Of a DNA stretch of 9,942 nucleotides, positions 1 through 5,825 are shown one piece after another. Within the stretch, counting starts at the first letter, position 1. Each line of letters starts with the position of its first letter. The DNA lies in the NCBI GenBank assembly GCA_002395775.1, contig DGUV01000064.1, positions 1-9,942 of the forward strand, given 5' to 3'. The position numbers were made by a program, and so were the translations under genes. A model generated the notes under the pieces. The model saw only the letters and a program-made list of their open reading frames with translations. It made no database searches and was not told the DNA's origin. The DNA comes from Prevotellaceae bacterium UBA4301 (GTDB lineage Bacteria > Bacteroidota > Bacteroidia > Bacteroidales > Bacteroidaceae).

Positions 1-712
1 CATAATAATTAGATTGAACGTATTTCGCAGCATTGAGTAAGAAACCACCAGAGCCACAGGTAGGGTCATAAACTGTCTCCCCTTCTTGCGGTTTCAAATA
101 GCGGACAATAATATCAACAACTTCCTGTGGAGTGTAGAACTGACCTGCCATTGTTCCGCCTTTATTTTCATCAGCAAATCGCTTAATGAGATATTCATAA
201 GCATCACCCAGGACATCCACTGTCACGTTCTTATTGCTTAGGTCTACAGCTCCTAAATAATTGATAAGATTGGAAAGCACTTCGGGGTCAAGTTTCTTTC
301 CTCCAGACCCATCGGGTGCAGGCTCGTTCCATCTGACTGTATTAATGATGCCCTTTAAGATATATTTGCCATTCTTATCTACATTTTGTTCTGCAATAGT
401 AGCAACGGCCTCATCAAGTGTCTCATTCTTTTTATCAATAGAGGCTTTTCGGACATCATCCCAAAAACAACCTTCAGGAATGATAAAGTCATGCATCTTC
501 TTTGAAATGACATCCATTTCCCTGACAGACGGCTCTCGACAATACTCATTAACAAATTTTTCTTTACCATTTTCTATCTCCCACTGGTAATTATCGGAGA
601 GACGTTTATAAAAGAGAAGGGATAGGATGTAAGACTTATAATCTTCCACCTTATCGCGTAATATATCTGCCATTCCGAAGAGCAGACTTCCTAATGCTTG
701 CTTTGTTATCAT
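1..712 (-). CDS. hsdM: Type I restriction-modification methylase subunit HsdM, N-terminal part (runs off left edge)
   Basis: HsdM is the adenine-N6 methyltransferase subunit of a type I restriction-modification enzyme; with HsdS it methylates a bipartite target, and with HsdR it forms the cytoplasmic restriction complex. The 237 visible residues begin MITKQALGSLLFGMADILR and continue SYILSLLFYKRLSD (about 27-40), the typical HsdM_N helical opening, so the ATG at 712 is very likely the true start. The N6-methylase domain begins near residue 165 and shows QFYTP (191-195) followed by the SAM-binding motif I DPTCGSGGFLL (216-226). The catalytic NPPF motif would lie beyond the window. HsdM proteins are usually about 480-550 residues, so roughly half is visible. 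The start codon directly follows a TAA stop (713-715) of an upstream open frame. The gene is AT-rich compared with the plus-strand genes to the right. hsdS and hsdR are not in the window; they may lie to the left. Confidence 0.93.
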   Translation of the reverse strand, partial: MITKQALGSLLFGMADILRDKVEDYKSYILSLLFYKRLSDNYQWEIENGKEKFVNEYCREPSVREMDVISKKMHDFIIPEGCFWDDVRKASIDKKNETLDEAVATIAEQNVDKNGKYILKGIINTVRWNEPAPDGSGGKKLDPEVLSNLINYLGAVDLSNKNVTVDVLGDAYEYLIKRFADENKGGTMAGQFYTPQEVVDIIVRYLKPQEGETVYDPTCGSGGFLLNAAKYVQSNYY

Positions 713-901
713 TTATTCAATGTTTAGGAATAATGCGTTATATTGCTTATTATGACCGAACAAATACCAATAGAGCTTATCACATATTGTGACAGCCTCA
801 GGTTCCCATTTTGAGCAGCTTACTTCTTTGCCATATTGTCTTAACGGATAAAGTCTTATCTTGGCTACAAAATTACATAATTTCTTGCGAATAACCTTTG
901 G
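713..901 (-). pseudogene. Start-less open frame abutting hsdM; possible gene remnant or unannotated small ORF
   Basis: This frame is open for 62 codons, bounded upstream by TAA (902-904) and ending in TAA at 713-715, directly against the hsdM ATG. The translation ends ...SKWEPEAVTICDKLYWYLFG followed by HNKQYNALFLNIE. The aromatic-rich composition looks protein-like rather than random. There is no ATG or GTG in frame. An out-of-frame ATG at about codon 21 reads MAKK and then stops, and a single-base indel there would join it to the C-terminal part, giving a protein of about 40 residues. Alternatively it is the tail of a deleted gene. The upstream third overlaps a good -7 promoter element (868-875), so at least that part is probably noncoding. 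I do not recognise the family. The direct abutment to hsdM is the main argument that it was once translated. Confidence 0.3.
868..875 (-). promoter_or_regulatory. Candidate -7 element of the hsdM promoter
   Basis: Reading the minus strand, TAATTTTG matches the Bacteroidetes -7 consensus TAnnTTTG exactly. A clear TTTG -33 element is not present 19-21 bases upstream, so this is a partial promoter. It would give a leader of about 150 nt before hsdM, which is long. The surrounding 860-990 stretch, between the end of hipT and hsdM, is otherwise AT-rich with no strong terminator that I can see. Confidence 0.4.
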
Positions 902-990
902 TTATGTAAACTATTTGCCGTTTTATGGCTTTTTTTGTGAGAATTGCCACTTTTGAGGTAAATTGATAAATCCTGGGAGTTTTGGAAATC

Positions 991-1929
991 TTACCTCTGC
1001 AACTGGGCCAACCGAGAAGTGATAAATTCCAGATATGCAGACTTCATGCCTTCGCTGAGGAAGGAATTCTGGATGAGAGTCTGCCACTTTGGTAGAGCCT
1101 TGTGAAGACCTGCTATAAGACGCATCACCACGTTCTCCTCCAACCCCATCGTTTTTGCTGCTTGCAGAAAATCATCCAAACGAAGTTTTGTCTTTTTCCC
1201 AGAAAGGGGTAGCGCCAACTCCTCCTTATCCTTAGGGTTGGCAATAGCAATGTTGAGGAGGTCGTATGCTGGCGTCAACTGGTATTTCTCAGAAGGACGA
1301 TAGAGCGAGAAGTTCTTCAGGTGCATGTCGTTGTTGCCTGTCACAAAACAGAAAAGCAAAAGCTGCATATAGTTTGTCAGGTCGAGCTTTGGCGTACTGC
1401 TATACTGCGCTATTGTCTTTGCAATCTGCTCGTGCGAGCCTTTGTACTTATACTCTGTGGGATGCAGCGTCAGTTGACACATATCCTCCATGTCTATCTT
1501 TTCGCCGTTCTTGGTGCGGTCAATGCGTTTGGTAATGTAACCGAGTTCTCCATCAGCCAAACGAATAAGGCTATGAGGGACGACATTTATCTTCGCTGCC
1601 TCAGCAAGGTGCATCGTCAGGTCTTCGTTTTCGGGCAACTGCGGATAACTTTCCGTCTGGGGCTTGAAGATGTAGTCACCCCATAATCCAACGATGGTCA
1701 GTCGACTGCAACCCTCATGCTTGCTGAGGTTCAGCGATAACTTAGGCTGAACACCCGTCAAAGATGTCTGTGCACGAATGACTTGCTCAGCCAGACTATC
1801 AAGGTCTTCATGCCGGTATTCCATTGACGGGACATCTTTTGTCCCGAAGAACTTTCGGGCACATCCTGGATGGAAGTCTTTCTGTCCTTCCTCCAGAGGT
1901 TGATAACAATACAGACACTTACACATCAT
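991..1929 (-). CDS. hipT: HipT-like serine/threonine kinase toxin (HipA C-terminal domain, lacks HipA N-subdomain)
   Basis: This 312-residue HipA-family kinase is cytoplasmic and is the expected toxin of a HipBST module; the E. coli O127:H6 HipT phosphorylates tryptophanyl-tRNA synthetase, but the target here is unknown. Visible motifs are a Gly-rich loop SLTGVQPKLS (56-65), where Ser56 and Thr58 align with the autophosphorylated S-x-S pair of HipT; the ATP-lysine in YIFKP (Lys89); DMCQLTLHPTEYKYKG (149-164); the catalytic loop GNNDMHLKNFSL (198-209, Asp201, Asn206); and the metal-binding Asp223 in TPAYDLLN. The kinase therefore looks intact. Before the loop is a C5-x2-C8...H20-x2-C23 cluster that may bind zinc. 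The start is ATG at 1929, giving a 4-base ATGA overlap with hipS; ATG at 1926 is an alternative. The frame stays open to an ATG at 1989, but that extension lies inside hipS and has no family support. At about 310 residues it is much shorter than HipA (about 440) and close to HipT. It would be translationally coupled to hipS. Confidence 0.9.
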   Translation of the reverse strand: MMCKCLYCYQPLEEGQKDFHPGCARKFFGTKDVPSMEYRHEDLDSLAEQVIRAQTSLTGVQPKLSLNLSKHEGCSRLTIVGLWGDYIFKPQTESYPQLPENEDLTMHLAEAAKINVVPHSLIRLADGELGYITKRIDRTKNGEKIDMEDMCQLTLHPTEYKYKGSHEQIAKTIAQYSSTPKLDLTNYMQLLLFCFVTGNNDMHLKNFSLYRPSEKYQLTPAYDLLNIAIANPKDKEELALPLSGKKTKLRLDDFLQAAKTMGLEENVVMRLIAGLHKALPKWQTLIQNSFLSEGMKSAYLEFITSRLAQLQR

Positions 1930-2258
1930 TCGCCTCCTTCCTTGTTTATGGGTACAACACTGACAGAGCCGATGCACTCCTTGCAACATAGCAGCAGTAG
2001 CGACATACGATCAAGAATGCTGATGTCGGTGTTGCGGAGTGCCACATCGAGCAACCATCCTTCGGGTATCAGTCCGTCAAAGAACGGGAATAGCACGGGA
2101 CTGACAAAGGCCTCCGTCTGTAATGGAAGCGTCAGACTTACAGGCTGCGCCTCCTCACGAGCGAGATACACCTCATCATAGCAGAAGCGATATTCGCCAC
2201 CTTCTTCCGTCAAGATGCCTGCAAGAATGTCTTTGCGATATATTTCTGCTTGTCTCAT
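1926..2258 (-). CDS. hipS: HipS-like protein (free-standing HipA N-terminal subdomain, couple_hipA), likely antitoxin
   Basis: The 110-residue protein corresponds to the N-terminal subdomain of HipA (HipN/couple_hipA). It has the family pattern of a short beta opening with AGILTEEGGEYRFCYDEVYL (13-32), PVSLTLPLQ (39-47), and the hallmark LFPFFDGLIPEGWLLDVALR (56-75), ending with CIGSVSVVP. In fused HipA this unit lies against the kinase core. In the E. coli HipBST system the separate HipS is the protein that neutralises HipT, and a conserved Trp is reported to reach the kinase active site; Trp68 in PEGW is the candidate here. The usual 'GDCIGAV' of HipN reads KECIGSV. The gene sits between hipB and hipT with ATGA overlaps on both sides (2255-2258 and 1926-1929), which argues for tightly coupled, near-stoichiometric synthesis. 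The antitoxin role is inferred from family and context. Confidence 0.88.
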   Translation of the reverse strand: MRQAEIYRKDILAGILTEEGGEYRFCYDEVYLAREEAQPVSLTLPLQTEAFVSPVLFPFFDGLIPEGWLLDVALRNTDISILDRMSLLLLCCKECIGSVSVVPINKEGGE

Positions 2259-2458
2259 TGCTTGGGTGTTGCAGTTAGTTCGTAATTAAACAAATCAAGT
2301 AATTGGTTCACCTTATCCATCCTCAACGTCGATTTTCCCTGCTCCAAGTTTCTAACGAAACAAAGTCCCACGCCCGACTTCAAGGCAAGGTCTTCCTGAG
2401 TAAGACCATATTCCTTACGTAGGGTCTTTACAACTGTTGATAGTTTTGTCCTTTCCAT
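2255..2458 (-). CDS. hipB: HipB-like XRE-family helix-turn-helix repressor
   Basis: This 67-residue DNA-binding protein is made almost entirely of one HTH_3/XRE fold: helices from about residue 6 to 61, with the helix-turn-helix around LTQEDLALKSGVGLCFVRNLEQGKS (19-43). In HipBA and HipBST modules HipB dimerises, binds operators in its own promoter and represses the operon together with the toxin complex. It is shorter than E. coli HipB (88 residues) and has only a brief tail (LTATPKQ) after the last helix, which fits HipBST, where HipS rather than HipB is the main antitoxin. It is the first gene of the operon, and its TGA overlaps the hipS ATG. The start ATG at 2458 lies about 24 bases downstream of a good -7 element. 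A candidate operator overlaps that element. Confidence 0.9.
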   Translation of the reverse strand: MERTKLSTVVKTLRKEYGLTQEDLALKSGVGLCFVRNLEQGKSTLRMDKVNQLLDLFNYELTATPKQ

Positions 2459-2481
2459 GTCAAATTATATTGTTTCGAATG

Positions 2482-2489
2482 CAAAATTA
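2482..2489 (-). promoter_or_regulatory. -7 element of the hipBST promoter
   Basis: The minus strand reads TAATTTTG, an exact match to TAnnTTTG. It is placed to start transcription near 2476, giving a leader of about 18 nt before the hipB ATG at 2458. No clean TTTG -33 element is present 19-21 bases upstream, as expected for a regulated promoter but also consistent with a weak one. It is the best promoter candidate for this operon. Confidence 0.55.
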
Positions 2490-2502
2490 TGACTTTATTT
2501 TG
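2482..2502. promoter_or_regulatory. Candidate HipB operator (inverted repeat over the -7 element)
   Basis: The arms CAAAAT (2482-2487) and ATTTTG (2497-2502) are exact inverted repeats separated by 9 bases. The left arm lies inside the hipBST -7 element, so a dimeric repressor bound here would block the promoter. A second imperfect dyad, TGATATTACATCA (2501-2513), overlaps the right arm. Short AT-rich dyads arise by chance in such sequence, and assignment to HipB rests on position only. Confidence 0.3.
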
Positions 2503-2554
2503 ATATTACATCATTTCTAATATAAAATCTCTATAATTTAACAAAATTATATGC

Positions 2555-2620
2555 GTCCTACCATAGTTTGTTCAAGAAGGCTCACTGTTCTATTTAATTT
2601 CTATATATTAGTCCTACCAT
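2555..2620. repeat. Two direct copies of GTCCTACCAT
   Basis: The decamer GTCCTACCAT occurs at 2555-2564 and again at 2611-2620, with starts 56 bases apart, in an otherwise very AT-rich region. These are its most GC-rich words. They could be regulator sites for either divergent operon or the remains of a small duplication. Their function is unknown. Confidence 0.5.
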
Positions 2621-2714
2621 CATTCGACTCTCTTGCTGCAAATTTACAAGAATATTAAAATGACGATACGATAATATGAAATTTATTGCCTGTCACTCAT
2701 AAGTCCATCTTTAT

Positions 2715-2746
2715 TTTGTCATGTCTGCTATTTTTTCCTAACTTTA
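2715..2746 (+). promoter_or_regulatory. Promoter of the glycosidase-methyltransferase operon
   Basis: TTTG (2715-2718), a 20-base spacer, then TAACTTTA (2739-2746) matches the Bacteroidetes consensus TTTG-N19-21-TAnnTTTG with one mismatch in the last base. Transcription would start around 2750, leaving a leader of about 20 nt before the ATG at 2772 and no Shine-Dalgarno sequence, as is normal in this phylum. Confidence 0.65.
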
Positions 2747-2771
2747 CAGCCAAATTCTAATAATTGGTGCT

Positions 2772-5700
2772 ATGAAAAGACTTTTCGGACTTTTGGTATT
2801 CGTAGTGTGCATCCATTTAGGCGCACAGGCGCAGAGTAAACTTTACCCGCATCTTTTCGACCTTTCAGAGGTGACACTGGGCGACGGCGTTTTCAAAAGT
2901 GCACTGATGCTGAACAACGAGGTGCTGATGCAGTATGATGTTGACCGCCTGCTCACACCCTATGTGCGTCAGGCAGGCATCGATGCCACATGGGAGTCGA
3001 AACATCCCAATTTTTCCAACTGGGGGAGCGGCAACTTCCGTCTCGACGGTCATGTGGGCGGTCACTACCTGTCGGCCTTGGCCTTGGGCTATGCTGCCAG
3101 CGGTGACGAGCGACTGAGAGTGCGCATGGAATACATGCTCGACGTGATGGAACGCTGCCAGAAGCATTTCGACAAGAACACTCAGGGCCTCTATGGCTAC
3201 ATTGGCGGCTTCCCTGACAACACCCTATGGACCTCGCTCTACAGCGGCAACATGGACGTCTTCAACCAGAACCGCGGCAACGTGCCCCTCTATGTGCAGC
3301 ACAAGGTGATGGCGGGTCTTCGCGATGCCTACGTCTATGGTGGCAGCGAGCGGGCCAAGGAGATGTTCCTGAAGATGTGTGACTGGGCCATCAATCTGGT
3401 GGCAAAGTTCAGCGATGAGCAAATGCAGTCGATTCTTGACACCGAGCACGGAGGCGTCAACGAAACGCTGGCCGATGCCTACCAACTCTCGGGCGACAAG
3501 AAATACCTGACTGCTGCCAAGCGATACAGCCACCTGACGATGATCAACGGCATGCAGACACTCTCCACCACCTTCCTCGACAACCGCCACGCCAACACCC
3601 AGGTGCCCAAATACATCGGCTTCGAACGCATCTACCAGACCGACGCGACTGTCACCTCGTATCACAAGGCTGCACTGAATTTCTGGCGCGACGTCACCCG
3701 CAACCGAACAGCCTGCATCGGAGGCAACAGCGTTGACGAGCACTTCATGTCCAGCCAGAACACAAACCGCTACATTACCAACCCCAACGGACCAGAATCC
3801 TGCAACACTAACAACATGCTGAAACTCACGGAGGACCTTTTCCGCGATGAAATGGGGAATTCTGAACTTACGGACTTCTTTGAGAAAGCCACCTACAACC
3901 ACATCCTCTCCACCCAGAACCCAACCACGGGCGGATATGTATATTTCACCTCTCTGCGCCCCCAGCACTATCGCATGTATAGCCAGGTGAACCAGGGTAT
4001 GTGGTGTTGCGTAGGCACTGGCATGGAGAACCACTCGAAGTACGGCGAATTCATCTATGCCCGCCAGGGCGACACACTATTCGTGAACCTTTTCATCGAC
4101 AGCGAACTGACGAACAGCCGTTTCGGTATCCGTCAGGAGACCCGATTCCCCTACGAACAGCAATCGCTGCTCACCATCACCAAGGGGGGCAACTTCTGCC
4201 TGGCCATCCGCCGTCCGCAATGGGCCACGGGGAAGGCATCGACCTACGAGTACATTCGCAAGGACTGGAAGGAAGGCGAGCAAGTGGCCATCGACCTGCC
4301 CATGAGCCTCAGCTATGAGGAATGTCCCCACCTTCCCGGCTACATTGCCTTCCGCTATGGGCCCATCCTGCTTGCGGCCAAAACCTCGACGGAAAACCTG
4401 ACAGGCCAGTTTGCAGGCGAAGGGCGCATGGACCACGCTCCCTCACTGGGCGCCCTGCTCAGTCTCACCTCCGCCCCCATGCTCATCGGCCAGCGCAGCC
4501 AGGTGCTCAGCAACCTCCATGCCATCAAAGCCGACTCGCTGCTCTTCGGCATCAATACGGCCCTGCTCAACAGCGAGCGATGGGCAGGACTGGTGCTGCA
4601 ACCCTTCTTCACCGTCCACGAAGCCCGTTACATGACCTACTTCCAGCAACTGACCGCCGAGGAATGGGAAAAGATTCGCGAAGAGGTGGAAGCCGAGGAG
4701 GCAGCCCTCATGCGACTGGAGGAACGCACACTCGACGCAATCTCTACAGGTGAACAGCAGAGCGATGCCGGACATGCCCGAACAGGTACGTTCGGCACGG
4801 GCAACTACAATGGCGAGTACTACATCGACGCGCAGAGTGGCAAATGGTTCCAGTATGAACTGGAAACTCAGGGTGTGGTGGACAGTGTCTCGCTGATGGT
4901 GCGCTACACCGGCGCCGACCGGGGCCGCACCTGCACCATCTCGGTTGATGGAGAAAAGTTGCGCGACGTCTCCATTTCCGGCACCCCCAGCGGATTCTAT
5001 AACGTAGAATACCCCATTTCATCGAAACTTCTGACACGTCCCGACGGCACTCCGAAGGACACCATACGGGTGCGCTTCACGGCTTCGGGCACCTCTCCCA
5101 CACCAGGCGTTTACTACATCCGACTGCTGCGCGGCTACGAAGGGATGAAGCACTACTGTTTCGTGCCCAGTCAGTGGGTCAGTGCCGACGCCAACCGTGT
5201 CAACAGCGTGGAGTACCCCGGTGACGGGAGCATAAAGGTGAACGGAAAGACCGGTAGCAACAACATAGCCCTGCAGTTGGACACACGCTACAGCGACAGC
5301 ACCTATGTGCGTCCCGACCAGAACTTACTCCTCGTGCGCGGCCGTCAGTTGCGCCAAGGCACGGGCTACAGCTATCTCTGGTGGTTCAACGGCTGCAACA
5401 AGAGCTCGCAAGTGGCCCCCACCCACACCTACCACGCCACGGGAACAGCCAATCCCTATTACTTCCTCTGGGATGTGACGAAGAGCGGACTGGCCGACTA
5501 CTGGCAGCCCAACGACGACCAGCAAATCCTGGTCTCTGCCAACGGCAAACCCATGATTACCTGTTTTGGCCTGACCTCCTCCAACTCGTCAGGCACAGCC
5601 TACATCGACGACATCGACTTCCTCACCCCTCAGGAAGCCGTTGACCGCTATCCCGAACTCTCCAAGACACTCGGCCTCACGCCCACAGGCATCCCCCTCA

Positions 5701-5825
5701 TCAAAAACAAGAAGGAGAAAAACAAGAGATACGACCTTTCCGGCCGTCCTGTCGGCAAGGGCCACAGAGGCCTTGTGGTCAGCAACGGGAGGAAACACTT
5801 TCTTGCCTCTTCGACATCGGAATGA
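2772..5825 (+). CDS. Secreted GH127/GH146-type beta-L-arabinofuranosidase with extra C-terminal domains
   Basis: The predicted enzyme removes terminal beta-L-arabinofuranose from plant glycans. The protein has 1017 residues. A signal peptide (MKRLFGLLVF..., cleavage probably after AQA at 18-20) has no lipobox Cys, so export to the periplasm or beyond is expected. The DUF1680 (alpha/alpha)6 catalytic domain spans about 28-435. It keeps the zinc-thiolate set of the family: Glu342 and Cys344 in PESCNTNNM, and Cys412/Cys413 in WCCVGTGMENHSKYGEF. By alignment with HypBA1 (Cys417 nucleophile), Cys412 is the likely nucleophile, and Glu323 in NSVDEHF the likely acid/base. The CCVGTGMEN form suggests GH146 (BT0349-like) rather than classical GH127. 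A beta-sandwich follows (about 436-640, DUF4986-like), then a DUF6805-like domain (about 672-790, ending YYIRLLRGY). Residues 794-950 form a further beta-rich, possibly carbohydrate-binding, module ending AYIDDIDFL. The end (987-1010) carries a sorting-like LSGRPVGKGHRGLVVSNGRK motif. No SusC/SusD genes are adjacent. Confidence 0.87.
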   Translation: MKRLFGLLVFVVCIHLGAQAQSKLYPHLFDLSEVTLGDGVFKSALMLNNEVLMQYDVDRLLTPYVRQAGIDATWESKHPNFSNWGSGNFRLDGHVGGHYLSALALGYAASGDERLRVRMEYMLDVMERCQKHFDKNTQGLYGYIGGFPDNTLWTSLYSGNMDVFNQNRGNVPLYVQHKVMAGLRDAYVYGGSERAKEMFLKMCDWAINLVAKFSDEQMQSILDTEHGGVNETLADAYQLSGDKKYLTAAKRYSHLTMINGMQTLSTTFLDNRHANTQVPKYIGFERIYQTDATVTSYHKAALNFWRDVTRNRTACIGGNSVDEHFMSSQNTNRYITNPNGPESCNTNNMLKLTEDLFRDEMGNSELTDFFEKATYNHILSTQNPTTGGYVYFTSLRPQHYRMYSQVNQGMWCCVGTGMENHSKYGEFIYARQGDTLFVNLFIDSELTNSRFGIRQETRFPYEQQSLLTITKGGNFCLAIRRPQWATGKASTYEYIRKDWKEGEQVAIDLPMSLSYEECPHLPGYIAFRYGPILLAAKTSTENLTGQFAGEGRMDHAPSLGALLSLTSAPMLIGQRSQVLSNLHAIKADSLLFGINTALLNSERWAGLVLQPFFTVHEARYMTYFQQLTAEEWEKIREEVEAEEAALMRLEERTLDAISTGEQQSDAGHARTGTFGTGNYNGEYYIDAQSGKWFQYELETQGVVDSVSLMVRYTGADRGRTCTISVDGEKLRDVSISGTPSGFYNVEYPISSKLLTRPDGTPKDTIRVRFTASGTSPTPGVYYIRLLRGYEGMKHYCFVPSQWVSADANRVNSVEYPGDGSIKVNGKTGSNNIALQLDTRYSDSTYVRPDQNLLLVRGRQLRQGTGYSYLWWFNGCNKSSQVAPTHTYHATGTANPYYFLWDVTKSGLADYWQPNDDQQILVSANGKPMITCFGLTSSNSSGTAYIDDIDFLTPQEAVDRYPELSKTLGLTPTGIPLIKNKKEKNKRYDLSGRPVGKGHRGLVVSNGRKHFLASSTSE

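Larger units (their letters stand above)
2459..2771. other. AT-rich divergent intergenic region between hipB and the glycosidase gene
   Basis: This 313-base gap is strongly AT-rich and holds the divergent promoters of the hipBST operon (left end) and of the glycosidase operon (right end). It also contains two copies of GTCCTACCAT, two copies of CAAAATTAT, and an imperfect palindrome TGATATTACATCA at 2501-2513. A further -7-like TAAATTTG on the minus strand (2639-2646) has no matching -33 element. The only notable short ORF (2551-2658, plus, 35 codons) has no coding character. I see no tRNA, small RNA or mobile-element ends. Confidence 0.7.

Noticed and set aside
902..990. Terminator after hipT
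   Set aside because: Only 3-4 bp stems (for example GCC/GGC near 918-930) are present on the hipT strand, with no following U-tract, so it is not reported as a feature.
2555..2620. CRISPR-like repeat pair
   Set aside because: Only two 10-base copies, no palindromic repeat of usual length, and no cas genes.
2551..2658. 35-codon ORF in the hipB-glycosidase gap
   Set aside because: No ribosomal or family evidence, AT-rich codons, and it includes the decamer repeat; most likely chance.
3225..4034. 269-codon minus-strand frame inside the glycosidase gene
   Set aside because: Antisense shadow of the GH127/146 catalytic domain with a low-complexity Val/His-rich product.
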